Part shown: positions 17,602 to 26,131 of the stretch, in pieces
How positions within the stretch are numbered: position 1 is the first letter of the stretch
How the letters are laid out: every line of letters begins with the position of its first letter
DNA from: Pseudomonas viridiflava
GTDB lineage: Bacteria; Pseudomonadota; Gammaproteobacteria; Pseudomonadales; Pseudomonadaceae
Length of the DNA: 64,000 bases
Assembly (NCBI RefSeq): GCF_001642795.1
Contig: NZ_LKEH01000047.1
Location: 24,494-88,493 of the forward strand
Direction: 5' to 3'
Notes under the pieces: generated by a model
The model's database searches: none
Told to the model about the DNA's origin: nothing
The model's input: only the letters and a program-made list of their open reading frames with translations
Made by a program: the position numbers and the translations under genes

Positions 17602-17999
17602 GTAAGCGTTCGCATCTTCTGCAGTACGGCGTTCAGGCCGTTGCTGCGCGAGGGTGACAGCTGGCGGCTCAACCCCAACTGACTGAACCAGTCCGGCAAG
17701 TCCACAGCCTGCAGCTCCTCTGCCGAAAGGCCGTTCACTCTTGCCAGCAGCAGCGCAACCAGACCGCGTATCAGACGCGCATCGCTGCTGGCGCGGAACT
17801 GCCAGTGTCCGGCGTCGACATCGCCGTTCAACCAGACCTTGCTTTCACAGCCATGCACCAGATGCTCGTCCGATTTTTCGTCATCGCTCAATGGCGGCAG
17901 TTGGTCGCCCCACTGCATCAGCAGGCGCGCGCGTTGCTCCCAGCCTTGCTGCTGGCTGAAGATATCGAGTGCGGTCCGGGCAAGCGGAGGAAGACTCAT
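17592..17999 (-). CDS. csdE: SufE-family sulfur acceptor CsdE
   Basis: A 135-residue protein that takes persulfide sulfur from its partner cysteine desulfurase. The acceptor is Cys51 in LVHGCESKVWL, the standard SufE/CsdE site. The surrounding fold (WGDQLPPLSDDEKSDEH before, FRASSDARLIRGLVALLLARVNG after) matches the family at its usual length. Its ATG overlaps the csdA stop (ATGA), implying translational coupling. It is convergent with tcdA. Confidence 0.92.
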   Translation of the reverse strand: MSLPPLARTALDIFSQQQGWEQRARLLMQWGDQLPPLSDDEKSDEHLVHGCESKVWLNGDVDAGHWQFRASSDARLIRGLVALLLARVNGLSAEELQAVDLPDWFSQLGLSRQLSPSRSNGLNAVLQKMRTLTQA

Positions 18000-19201
18000 C
18001 TGAGCAGCTCCAGTGCCTGATCCAGTGCATTGAAAAAATGAACAAGGTCATCGGAGTCGTTGTACAGCGCCAGCGAAGCCCGGATGGCGCCGGGCAGCCC
18101 CAGGCTCTTGAGCAACGGCATGGCGCAGTGATGACCGGCACGCACGGCAATGCCCTGTTCGGTCAGCAGGTGCGCCAGATCGGCATTGTGCACGCCTTCG
18201 ACCACGAAGCTGACCAGCGCCAGGTCCGGGGAACCGAGCACTTGAATGCCGTCACGTTGTTGCAGACCTTCTAGCAGGCGGCGATGCAGTTTGAGTTCAT
18301 GTTCTGCCACCGCCTGATGGTCCAAGCTGTCGAGATAGTCCAGCGTCGCACCGAGACCGATCACACTGGCGATAGGCGGCGTACCGGCTTCGAAACCCAG
18401 CGGTGCAGGGCGAAAGTTCGAATGATGATAATCGGCGGTCAACACCATCTCGCCGCCGTACTGCCAGTGCGCAAGGCTGGGCAGCGCGTCGTTGCGGCCG
18501 AACAGCACGCCGAGGCCTTCGGGGCCATACAACTTGTGGCTCGAAAACACATAGAAGTCGCAGCCCAGCGCCTGAACGTCATGACGGCCATGGACCACGC
18601 CTTGTGAGCCGTCCACGACCGTCAGGGCGCCCTGTGCCTTGGCCAGGTTGATGAGCCGCTGCAGTGGCTGCCAGGTGCCGAGCACATTGGACAGCTGACT
18701 GATCGCCAGCAACCGTGTGCGGGACCCGATCAGGTGAGCGGCGGCCACGCAGTCGATGACCCCGTTGGTGTCCAGAGGCAGAACCACCAGCTTGAGGTCG
18801 AGACGTTGCGTCAGTTGCTGCCAGGGCAGCAGGTTGGCGTGATGTTCAAGCGCGCTGATGACGATTTCGTCACCCGCCGCGAACTCGTGTGCCAGACCGT
18901 AGGCGAGCAGGTTCAGCGCCGAGGTCGCGCCGTGGGTAAAAATGATCTGTCCCGAGTCGCCCGCATTGAGCCAGTGGGCCGTCTTGCTGCGGCTGTCTTC
19001 GAATGCCTGGGTGGCGTGGGCGCCGGGCAGATGCTGCGCACGATGCACATTGGCGGCACCGTTGGCGTAGTAATGAGTCAGGGCATCGATCAATGCCTGG
19101 GGTTTTTGCGTGGTGGCGGCATTGTCCAGATATGTCTGGCCTTGCCGTTGCAGGGCGGCGATGGCAGGAAAGTCAGCGCGCCAGGGGGAAAGGAGGGGCA
19201 T
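17996..19201 (-). CDS. csdA: Cysteine desulfurase (CsdA/SufS type)
   Basis: A 401-residue PLP enzyme, class V aminotransferase fold, that removes sulfur from cysteine as an enzyme persulfide. Visible landmarks are YLDNAATTQKP at the N-terminus, HGATSALNLLAYGL, ISALEHHANLLPWQ, the PLP lysine in FSSHKLYGPEGLGVL, and the catalytic cysteine loop RAGHHCAMPLL. The group II (SufS/CsdA) length and the adjoining csdE support CsdA rather than IscS. It is probably the first gene of a csdA-csdE unit. Confidence 0.92.
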   Translation of the reverse strand: MPLLSPWRADFPAIAALQRQGQTYLDNAATTQKPQALIDALTHYYANGAANVHRAQHLPGAHATQAFEDSRSKTAHWLNAGDSGQIIFTHGATSALNLLAYGLAHEFAAGDEIVISALEHHANLLPWQQLTQRLDLKLVVLPLDTNGVIDCVAAAHLIGSRTRLLAISQLSNVLGTWQPLQRLINLAKAQGALTVVDGSQGVVHGRHDVQALGCDFYVFSSHKLYGPEGLGVLFGRNDALPSLAHWQYGGEMVLTADYHHSNFRPAPLGFEAGTPPIASVIGLGATLDYLDSLDHQAVAEHELKLHRRLLEGLQQRDGIQVLGSPDLALVSFVVEGVHNADLAHLLTEQGIAVRAGHHCAMPLLKSLGLPGAIRASLALYNDSDDLVHFFNALDQALELLR

Positions 19202-19221
19202 GATTCATCCGGCTGGGTGAA

Positions 19222-19252
19222 GCGGGTTCGGAACGCGGCGTTCCGAACCCGC
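19222..19252 (-). terminator. 14-bp perfect hairpin after dapD
   Basis: Arms 19222-19235 and 19239-19252 are perfectly complementary, with a 3-base loop, 9 bases past the dapD stop and before csdA. The T-run is poor, so this could be a terminator of dapD or a processing barrier. It fills the 59-base gap between the genes. Confidence 0.6.
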
Positions 19253-19260
19253 ACACGGCA

Positions 19261-20295
19261 TCAGTTGTGAGCGTGCAGGGCTTCGTTCAGCTCGATGGCC
19301 GACTTGTGGGTCTTGCATTCCACAGCGCCGGTCTGCGAGTTGCGACGGAACAGCAGGTCGTTCTGACCGGCCAGCTCACGCGCCTTGACGATTTTGACCA
19401 GCTCGTTGTTCTCGTCGAGCAGGGCAACCTTGGTACCGGCCGTCACGTACAGACCCGATTCCACGGTGTTGCGATCGCCCAACGGAATACCGATACCTGC
19501 GTTGGCGCCGATCAGGCAGCCTTCGCCGACCTTGATGACAATGTTGCCGCCGCCGGACAGGGTGCCCATGGTGGAGCAGCCGCCGCCCAGGTCGGAACCC
19601 TTGCCGACGAAGACGCCAGCCGACACACGACCTTCGATCATGCCCGGACCTTCGGTGCCGCCGTTGAAGTTGACGAAACCTTCATGCATCACGGTAGTGC
19701 CTTCGCCGACGTAGGCGCCCAGGCGTACACGTGCGCTGTCAGCGATACGAACGCCACTCGGCACGACGTAGTCGGTCATTTTCGGGAACTTGTCCACCGA
19801 GAACACTTCCAGCAGTTCGCCTTTCAGGCGGGCTTCCAGCTGACGCTCGGCCAGTTCGCTCAGGTCCACAGCGCCCTGGCTGGTCCAGGCCACGTTCGGC
19901 AGCAACGGGAAAATGCCGGTCAGGTTCAGGCCGTGCGGCTTGACCAGACGATGGGACAGCAGGTGCAGCTTGAGGTACGCCTCAGGGGTCGACGTCAGCG
20001 GCGCATCTTCAGCCAGCAGCGTGGCAACCAGCGGCTTGTGGCTCTCGGCCAGACGATTGAGCAATGCAGCCTGGGTGGCGTCGATCGATTTGACGGCATC
20101 GGCCAGCTTGTAGGACTGATCAACATTGAACGTGATCGCCTGATTGCCGCCGGTGTAGCCCAGCGCTGGCGCGATGGCCGCAATCAGCTCGGCCGAAGGG
20201 TTGATCACAGGCTGTGCGTAGAACACTTCCAGCCAGGCGCCTTCGCGATTTTGAGTGCCAACGCCGAAGGCCAGGCTGAACAGGGTAGTGGACAT
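19261..20295 (-). CDS. dapD: Tetrahydrodipicolinate N-succinyltransferase
   Basis: A 344-residue enzyme that transfers succinyl from succinyl-CoA to tetrahydrodipicolinate, the step that commits to the succinylase branch of diaminopimelate synthesis. It is the longer Pseudomonas/actinobacterial type of DapD. An N-terminal alpha/beta domain (to about residue 165) is followed by a left-handed beta-helix of hexapeptide repeats (VRLGAYVGEGTTVMHEGFVNFN, RVSAGVFVGKGSDLGGGCS, GEGCLIGANAGIGIPLGDR) and a short C-terminal tail. The succinate-binding region should lie in the beta-helix. It lies 47 bases downstream of the ArsC-like gene, in the same direction. Confidence 0.95.
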   Translation of the reverse strand: MSTTLFSLAFGVGTQNREGAWLEVFYAQPVINPSAELIAAIAPALGYTGGNQAITFNVDQSYKLADAVKSIDATQAALLNRLAESHKPLVATLLAEDAPLTSTPEAYLKLHLLSHRLVKPHGLNLTGIFPLLPNVAWTSQGAVDLSELAERQLEARLKGELLEVFSVDKFPKMTDYVVPSGVRIADSARVRLGAYVGEGTTVMHEGFVNFNGGTEGPGMIEGRVSAGVFVGKGSDLGGGCSTMGTLSGGGNIVIKVGEGCLIGANAGIGIPLGDRNTVESGLYVTAGTKVALLDENNELVKIVKARELAGQNDLLFRRNSQTGAVECKTHKSAIELNEALHAHN

Positions 20296-20342
20296 GCGAA
20301 TACCTCGTAACTTATCTAAGGGCTAATCAGTAGCGTCCCGGC

Positions 20343-20690
20343 TTACTGAACGGCCGCTGCATACAGGTCGGGTTTGAAGCCAATCAGGGTCTTGTCGCCC
20401 AGATCAAGCACAGGGCGCTTGATCATGGACGGCTGCGCGAGCATCAATTCAATGGCCCTGGGCTGGTCGATATCGGCTTTCTGCGCATCGTCGAGCTTGC
20501 GGAAGGTCGTGCCCGCCCGGTTCAGCACCACTTGCCAGCCGTGCTCGTTGCACCACTGGGTCAGGTGCTCGCGGTCGATGCCTTGCGTCTTGTAATCATG
20601 AAAATCGTAGCTGACGGAATGCTCGTCGAGCCAGGTACGTGCTTTTTTCATGGTGTCGCAGGCTTTGATGCCGAACAGGGTGTAAGTCAT
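20343..20690 (-). CDS. ArsC/Spx-family reductase-like protein (YffB type)
   Basis: A 115-residue thioredoxin-fold protein. The N-terminal LFGIKACDTMKKARTWLDEH contains a single reactive-type Cys11 followed by DTMKKA, the YffB/Spx variant of the ArsC motif. The conserved RxGTTFRKLD and the C-terminal MIKRPVLDLGDKTLIGF complete the family pattern. It lacks features that would prove arsenate reduction; the YffB branch is better described as a thiol reductase of unknown substrate. Probably cotranscribed with dapD. The adjacency to dapD is, as I recall, conserved in pseudomonads. Confidence 0.88.
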   Translation of the reverse strand: MTYTLFGIKACDTMKKARTWLDEHSVSYDFHDYKTQGIDREHLTQWCNEHGWQVVLNRAGTTFRKLDDAQKADIDQPRAIELMLAQPSMIKRPVLDLGDKTLIGFKPDLYAAAVQ

Positions 20691-20830
20691 TGAATTGTGC
20701 AGGGAGACGGGCGTTGCCGGATGTTCCCTGTTGCCTCCCGTGAATTTTGGCCGGTGATTATGCCACGTCGGCGCATTTAGCGCTTTGGCTGTCTGGCACC
20801 GGTGCCCTGACCACTTTAAGTGAAGAACAT

Positions 20831-20871
20831 TTCACCCGTCTTACCCTTGAGCGATGGGCGGTGAAGGGTAA
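20831..20871 (+). promoter_or_regulatory. Mutually exclusive hairpins before the small gene at 20905
   Basis: TTCACC (20831-20836) can pair with GGTGAA (20860-20865), and TTACCCTT (20841-20848) can pair with AAGGGTAA (20864-20871). The two right arms overlap by two bases, so only one stem can form at a time. A 12-base palindrome GGCACCGGTGCC sits upstream at 20795-20806. It could be a leader switch or operator; no family is recognised. Otherwise 20691-20904 is empty. Confidence 0.35.
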
Positions 20872-20904
20872 TGATGATGTTCCACATGTAAGATCGGGTG
20901 CGTT

Positions 20905-21135
20905 ATGTCTGAACAGGAAAAGAAGAGGGAAGCGGCGCTTATCCGACAACGTTATTACAGGGAACGTCAACGCGCGGAAGGCTTCAAGCAGAACACAATC
21001 TGGATACACAGCCAGGCCGAGATAGAAGGGCGGATGGCAGCGCGGGAAGGAAAACCGCTGTTGCCGATGCGGTCTCATGATCCTGTCAGTTGGGCTGTGG
21101 GATGGATTGCTGAAACGTTGAGGGTTCGGGATTAG
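20905..21135 (+). CDS. Small charged hypothetical protein
   Basis: A 76-residue protein that I do not recognise. The first half is a highly charged amphipathic helix (EKKREAALIRQRYYRERQRAEGFK) with KQNTIWIHSQAEIEGRMAAREGKP next, and it ends SHDPVSWAVGWIAETLRVRD. The WIHSQAEIEGRMA segment is somewhat like the short beta strand plus helix of ribbon-helix-helix DNA-binding proteins, but that is only a suggestion. It starts at an ATG with a weak GGTG upstream. It is flanked by the divergent ArsC-like gene and the convergent metzincin gene. Confidence 0.5.
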   Translation: MSEQEKKREAALIRQRYYRERQRAEGFKQNTIWIHSQAEIEGRMAAREGKPLLPMRSHDPVSWAVGWIAETLRVRD

Positions 21136-21198
21136 GCGTTCTCTGAAAGGCGCGTCACGTAAGCCTTGGGCAATCGACGACGCGCCAATCAGCTTGGG

Positions 21199-22035
21199 TT
21201 ACGGCTTTTCAAATTTCGAATTGCTGCGGTCAGGGTAGTTCGACTGCATGAACTCGATGTCTTTTGCACTCAGTGTCTTGCCGGTATTGATGATTTCGAA
21301 ATCGCCCAGCGTCAGGCCGTTCGGAACATCGAAGTGCATGATCGAATCCTTGTCATAGGCTGAATAGTGAAAGTCAGCCGCTTCGTATTGATCGAGAAAA
21401 TTTCGGGCCACCAGTTCATCGCTGTAGCCTGCCTGGGCAAGCAGGCGACGCAACACCGGTTCGTTCCACGGAATCCCCGCATCCGGATGCTGATGCTCAT
21501 GAACGGCGCCCAGCGCATGACCGAACTCGTGCAGGACAATGCGTTCCAGCTCGGCTTTTGGCCGTAGATCACTCTCGAATATCTCCCCGACATTGAATTC
21601 CATTGTGGCCTTGTCCTGCGCGACCAGCAGAGCGTCAGTGCCCAGTTCGCTCCAGTTCAGGTGGGTATTGAGCCCAATGCGAATGTCGCTGGGGCCGCTG
21701 GTCACGAATTCGAACTTCAGGTTCACGTGCGGCAGCCATTTGCGGGCGGCATCGATGATCGGCTGAGTCAGCGGGGCAGGCGGGCTCTTGAGGAATTCGA
21801 TTTTCAAGGTTCGGCCACGTGCCCAGTACTTGTTGAAAGCAACCAGAAGGCGTGGTTCGCGCTCGGTGACGTCCGAGGCGTAGCCCGTTTCCGATTTGTA
21901 GGTCGGTGTGATGGAAGCGTTGGCCGGGTTTTCGCGAATGGCTGTCTCGTAGGACGCCTGATAGTCCTCTGCGTCGCGCATGGAACAGAGCAGTGGCAGG
22001 TTTTCTCGGATTTGTGATTCGGGCATACGGGTCAT
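21199..22035 (-). CDS. Astacin/matrixin-like zinc metalloprotease
   Basis: A 278-residue metzincin from ATG 22035; an in-frame GTG at 22134 would add a hydrophobic, signal-like N-terminus, so the true start decides whether the protein is exported. The zinc site is HEFGHALGAVHEH with His169, Glu170, His173 and His179. The Met-turn is SIMHF with Met233; astacins normally have Tyr after the His, here Phe. The domain begins near KYWARGRTLKIEFL, as in other secreted metzincins (strand with WxxG..L.V.F). There are no partner genes; the role could be secreted protease, toxin or effector. I found no HrpL-type promoter upstream. Confidence 0.75.
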   Translation of the reverse strand: MTRMPESQIRENLPLLCSMRDAEDYQASYETAIRENPANASITPTYKSETGYASDVTEREPRLLVAFNKYWARGRTLKIEFLKSPPAPLTQPIIDAARKWLPHVNLKFEFVTSGPSDIRIGLNTHLNWSELGTDALLVAQDKATMEFNVGEIFESDLRPKAELERIVLHEFGHALGAVHEHQHPDAGIPWNEPVLRRLLAQAGYSDELVARNFLDQYEAADFHYSAYDKDSIMHFDVPNGLTLGDFEIINTGKTLSAKDIEFMQSNYPDRSNSKFEKP

Positions 22036-22158
22036 CTTCGTGGAGGCGCTTCCCTGTCGGGATGCGCAATAAATGGACCACGAAGATAGCCAGCTGAAAA
22101 AGAGGACAGGTGTTAAGTAAATACTGCACCGCACTTTGCGCGCGGCGCAGTGGCAGGC

Positions 22159-23352
22159 TTACTTACGCACGAAATCACGAATGCGTTCGGCGGCCTCGAT
22201 GCATTCGGCCAGCGGCGCAACCAACGCCAGACGAACCCGGCCGGCGCCCGGATTGACGCCATCGACTTCACGCGACAGGTACGAGCCGGGCACGACGGTC
22301 ACATGCTGGTCGACGAACAGGTCGCGGCAAAAGGCAGCGTCGTCGGTGCCGACGTTCGGCCACAGATAGAAGCCGCCGTCCGGGCGCTGTACATCCAGGA
22401 CGGGTGCGAGGATGTCCAGCACGGCATCGAACTTCTCACGGTATAGGTCGCGGTTTGCACGAACATGCGCTTCGTCGTTCCAGGCTGCGATGCTGGCCAG
22501 TTGGGTTTGAACCGGCATGGCGCAGCCGTGGTAGGTGCGATACAGCAGGAAGGCCTTGAGAATGTCCGCATCGCCCGCCACGAAGCCCGAGCGCAGGCCT
22601 GGCAGGTTGGAGCGTTTGGACAGACTGTGGAACACCACACAGCGTTTGAAATCCTTGCGACCCAGTTCCACGCAGGCGCTGAGCAGGCCGGGCGGCGGCG
22701 TCTGCTCGTCAAAGTAGAGCTCGCTGTAGCATTCGTCAGCGGCGATCACGAAGTCGTGTTCGTCAGCCAGGGCGATCAGTTTCTTGAGGGTGTCCACCGG
22801 AATCAATGCGCCGGTCGGGTTGCCCGGTGAGCACAGAAACAGAATCTGGCAGCGCTTCCAGATATCCGGCGTCACCGCATCGAAATCCGGGTTGAAACCG
22901 TTTTCGTTCAGGCACGGCAGGTAGTAAGGCTGTGCACCTGCCAGAAAGGCTGCGCCCTCATAGATCTGATAGAACGGGTTAGGGCTGATGACCAGCCCGT
23001 CGTCGCTGCGGTTGACCACAGTCTGCGTGAAGGCAAACAGCGCCTCACGAGTACCATTGACCGGCAGAACGTTGCGTGCCGGGTCCATCCAGCCTTCAGG
23101 CAGGTCGAACCTGCGCGTGCACCAGCCTGCAATTGCCTCGCGCAGTGCCGGGATGCCCAGTGTGGTCGGATAGACCGCCATCTGGTCCAGGTTGTCGGCC
23201 AGCGCTTTGGCGACAAAGTCGGGAGAGCGATGCTTGGGCTCACCAATGGACAGCGCAACCGGACGTTTTTCCGGGTTGGGCGTCACGCCGCCGAGCAGGG
23301 CACGGAGCTTCTCGAACGGATAAGGTTGAAGCAGTTGCATGGCGTTGTTCAT
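22159..23352 (-). CDS. dapC: Succinyldiaminopimelate transaminase
   Basis: A 397-residue class I/II PLP aminotransferase acting on N-succinyl-2-amino-6-ketopimelate in lysine/peptidoglycan synthesis. ATG 23352 (MNNAMQLLQPYPFEKLRALL) is chosen; a longer frame upstream runs into glnD's end. Motifs are SIGEPKHRSPDFV, the nucleotide-cofactor loop VNGTREALFAF, CSPGNPTGALIP, AADECYSELYFDEQTPPPG, and the PLP lysine in HSLSKRSNLPGLRSGF. It lies downstream of glnD in the same direction, 32 bases apart. The specific DapC name rests on this conserved context plus dapD and dapE nearby. Confidence 0.92.
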   Translation of the reverse strand: MNNAMQLLQPYPFEKLRALLGGVTPNPEKRPVALSIGEPKHRSPDFVAKALADNLDQMAVYPTTLGIPALREAIAGWCTRRFDLPEGWMDPARNVLPVNGTREALFAFTQTVVNRSDDGLVISPNPFYQIYEGAAFLAGAQPYYLPCLNENGFNPDFDAVTPDIWKRCQILFLCSPGNPTGALIPVDTLKKLIALADEHDFVIAADECYSELYFDEQTPPPGLLSACVELGRKDFKRCVVFHSLSKRSNLPGLRSGFVAGDADILKAFLLYRTYHGCAMPVQTQLASIAAWNDEAHVRANRDLYREKFDAVLDILAPVLDVQRPDGGFYLWPNVGTDDAAFCRDLFVDQHVTVVPGSYLSREVDGVNPGAGRVRLALVAPLAECIEAAERIRDFVRK

Positions 23353-23384
23353 GAGGTAAAGGCTCTCAAGGACTGCGTCGAAGG

Positions 23385-26084
23385 TTAAATACTGAGTCGC
23401 ATCTCGCCGCTTGGCTGCGAATTGACACTCAGTTGCTTGATGATCGCCTCCTGCAATCGGCTGCACAGCTGCGGATCGGACAACGGATGATTGTCGGCAT
23501 CCGTGATGAAGAACACGTCCTCCACCCGCTCACCCAGTGTCGCAATCTTGGCATTCTGCAGCGACAGGTCGAACTCCAGGAAAATCTTGCCGATGCGCGC
23601 CAGCAGGCCCGGACGATCCGGGGCCAGCAGTTCGAGCACGGTGACCGGACGCTGTGCATCGTTGTGAATCGTGACCTGCGGTGCAAAGGCGAAATGCTTG
23701 AGCTGCCTGGGCACACGCCGCTTGATGATGGTCGGGTAGTCATCCGGGTTGCGCAGGGCTTCGGTCAGGCCCTCACGGATTTCCTGAACGCGTACCGGAT
23801 TGTCACCGATCGAACCGCCTTCGTTGTCCAGCACAATGTAGGTGTCGAGTGTGAACTTGCTGCTGGAGGTGATGATGCGTGCGTCGTGAATGTTCAGGTT
23901 CAACTGGTCCATCGCTGCCACGGTCACGGCGAAGAAGTCATGCTGGTCTGGTGCATAAATGAAGATCTGCGTGCCGCCTTCGAATTCCCGCTGCGTGGTT
24001 TCCTTGATCAGCACCAGCGGGCCGCCATCGGCGGGCTGCTGCAGGATCGCATCGCTGTGCCAGGCCACGTCGCCTGCCGTGTGGCGCAGGAAGTAGTCAT
24101 CGCCCAGCGCCGACCAGAGTTGCTCGACGTCATCGGGGTCAGTGCCGTTGCGCACCAGAATGTCCAGTGCCGCGATCTGCGTGCGGCGGATCTGTTCTTC
24201 GCGATCGACCGGGTTCTCGAGGCCACGGCGCAGTGCACGTTTGGTCTCGGTGTACAGCTGGCGCAGCAGGCTGGCGCGCCACGAGTTCCAGAGCGTGGGA
24301 TTGGTCGCATTGATGTCGGCAACGGTCAGCACGTACAGGTAATCCAGATGAACCTCATCGCCCACGAACTGGGCGAAATCGTGGATGACCTGTGGATCGG
24401 ACAGGTCCTTGCGCTGCGCGGTGGTCGACATCACCAGGTGATGGCTCACCAGCCAGACGATCAGGCGGGTATCCCAGCCCGGCAAGTGGTGACGCACGCC
24501 GAAGGCTTCGGCATCCACTGCGCCCAGTTCGGAGTGATCGCCGCCACGGCCCTTGCCAATGTCGTGATACAGACCGGCCAGGTAGATCAGTTCGGGTTTT
24601 GGCAGGCGGCCCATGATCTTGCTGGCCAGCGGAAATTTCTCCGACACCTCGGTGTACTGCAGTTTGCGCAGGTGCTTGATCAGGTTCAGCGTGTGCGCAT
24701 CGACGGTATAGATGTGGAACAGGTCGTGCTGCATCTGGCCGACAATGTGGCCGAACTCCGGCAGGTACAGGCCCAGAATGCCGTAGCGGTTCATGCGACG
24801 CAGATTGCGGTGAATACCGATTTCGCACTTGAACAGCTCGATGAACAGGCTGGTGTTGCGAATATCGTGGCGGAAGTCGTCGTTGATCAGGTGCCGGTGT
24901 TCGCGCAGCAGGCGAATGGTGTCGGCGCGCACGCCCTTGATCTCCGGATGCTGGGCCATCAGCACGAAGATCTCGATCATGGCGAACGGGGTGCGCTTGA
25001 ACACATTCGGGTGTGTCGCTTCTATATAACCGTCGTGCAGCTGGAAGCGGGAGTTGAGTGGCTGCGGCGTACCGCTGTCGTCGTCTGACAGGATGACTTC
25101 TTCGAAGTGCTGGATGATCAGGTCGCTCAGCTCGGCGATGCTCATGACCACGCGGTAATACTTCTGCATGAAGCGTTCGATGGCAAGCTTGGCGTCGCTG
25201 TCTTCATAACCCAGCAGGCTGGCAATGCTGCGCTGGTAGTCGAACAACAGACGGTCTTCGGAGCGTCCGGCCAGCATGTGCAGGGCATAGCGGACCTTCC
25301 ACAGGAATTCCTGGGAAGAGGCCAGCAGGTTGTTCTCGCTCTCCAGCAGAAAGCCTTCACCTGCCAGGGCATGCAGGTTCAGGGTGCCGTATTGGCGTCG
25401 TGCCACCCAGAGGATGGTCTGGATATCGCGCAGGCCACCGGGCGAGCCTTTGACGTTCGGCTCAAGGTTGTATTCGGTGTCGTTGTATTTGTGATGACGG
25501 CTTTTCTGCTCGGCACGTTTGGCCAGAAAGAAATCCTTGCTGGGCCACATATGACGCGGGCTGGTGACTTCCAGCATGCGCTGGCGCAGGCGCTCGGGGC
25601 CTGCAATGGTCCGGCTTTCCATCAGGTTGGTGATGACGGTCAGGTCGGCCAGGCCTTCCTGCGCGCATTCGTCCACCGAGCGCACACTCTGTCCGACTTC
25701 CAGGCCAATGTCCCACAGCAGGGTCAGAAACCGCTCGATGGGCTCGCGAAAGATTTCGTGGTCTGCGCTGTCCAGCAGAATCAGCAGGTCGATATCGGAG
25801 TAGGGGTGCAGTTCGCCCCGTCCATAACCGCCGACCGCCAGCAGCGCGATGTCGGCGTCTTCGCTCCAGTCGAACTGATCCCACGCCTGGCACAGGATGT
25901 TGTCCACGAACCAGGCGCGATCCTCGATCAGGCGACGAATGTCGCGTCCCGACCTGAAGCGCGCGTCCAGCACGTCGCGCGCGTTGCGGATGGCTTTCTT
26001 GAAGGCAGCGATGGGGCTTGCCTTCAGTGCCAGTTCGGCCTGGAACTGGCCGCGGTCGAACAAATCAGGATCTACCTGCGGCAT
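23385..26084 (-). CDS. glnD: [Protein-PII] uridylyltransferase / uridylyl-removing enzyme
   Basis: An 899-residue bifunctional nitrogen sensor that uridylylates PII when glutamine is low and removes UMP when it is high. In order: the nucleotidyltransferase domain with GGYGRGELHPYSDIDLLIL; the PII-UTase helical domain; the HD domain with LYHDIGKGRGGDHSELG and later VSHHLVMS for the removing activity; and two C-terminal ACT domains (IFIYAPDQHDFFAVTVAAMDQ and VLELLAPDRPGLLARIGKIF) that bind glutamine. The length equals the family norm. It is downstream of map with 47 bases between them. Confidence 0.97.
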   Translation of the reverse strand: MPQVDPDLFDRGQFQAELALKASPIAAFKKAIRNARDVLDARFRSGRDIRRLIEDRAWFVDNILCQAWDQFDWSEDADIALLAVGGYGRGELHPYSDIDLLILLDSADHEIFREPIERFLTLLWDIGLEVGQSVRSVDECAQEGLADLTVITNLMESRTIAGPERLRQRMLEVTSPRHMWPSKDFFLAKRAEQKSRHHKYNDTEYNLEPNVKGSPGGLRDIQTILWVARRQYGTLNLHALAGEGFLLESENNLLASSQEFLWKVRYALHMLAGRSEDRLLFDYQRSIASLLGYEDSDAKLAIERFMQKYYRVVMSIAELSDLIIQHFEEVILSDDDSGTPQPLNSRFQLHDGYIEATHPNVFKRTPFAMIEIFVLMAQHPEIKGVRADTIRLLREHRHLINDDFRHDIRNTSLFIELFKCEIGIHRNLRRMNRYGILGLYLPEFGHIVGQMQHDLFHIYTVDAHTLNLIKHLRKLQYTEVSEKFPLASKIMGRLPKPELIYLAGLYHDIGKGRGGDHSELGAVDAEAFGVRHHLPGWDTRLIVWLVSHHLVMSTTAQRKDLSDPQVIHDFAQFVGDEVHLDYLYVLTVADINATNPTLWNSWRASLLRQLYTETKRALRRGLENPVDREEQIRRTQIAALDILVRNGTDPDDVEQLWSALGDDYFLRHTAGDVAWHSDAILQQPADGGPLVLIKETTQREFEGGTQIFIYAPDQHDFFAVTVAAMDQLNLNIHDARIITSSSKFTLDTYIVLDNEGGSIGDNPVRVQEIREGLTEALRNPDDYPTIIKRRVPRQLKHFAFAPQVTIHNDAQRPVTVLELLAPDRPGLLARIGKIFLEFDLSLQNAKIATLGERVEDVFFITDADNHPLSDPQLCSRLQEAIIKQLSVNSQPSGEMRLSI

Positions 26085-26131
26085 GGAGCGGGTTTCCTCG
26101 TGTCGGACGGTTGGGCGGGTCTATCGATCAC

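Noticed and set aside
20747..21025. A 92-codon plus-strand frame overlapping the start of the small gene at 20905
   Set aside because: No ribosome binding site, arbitrary composition and overlap with the better-supported frame 20905-21135.
22036..22145. HrpL-type (hrp box) promoter for the metzincin, which would mark a type III effector
   Set aside because: Searching for GGAACC-N15/16-CCAC on the minus strand by eye gave no match; only a partial CCAC-like element is present.
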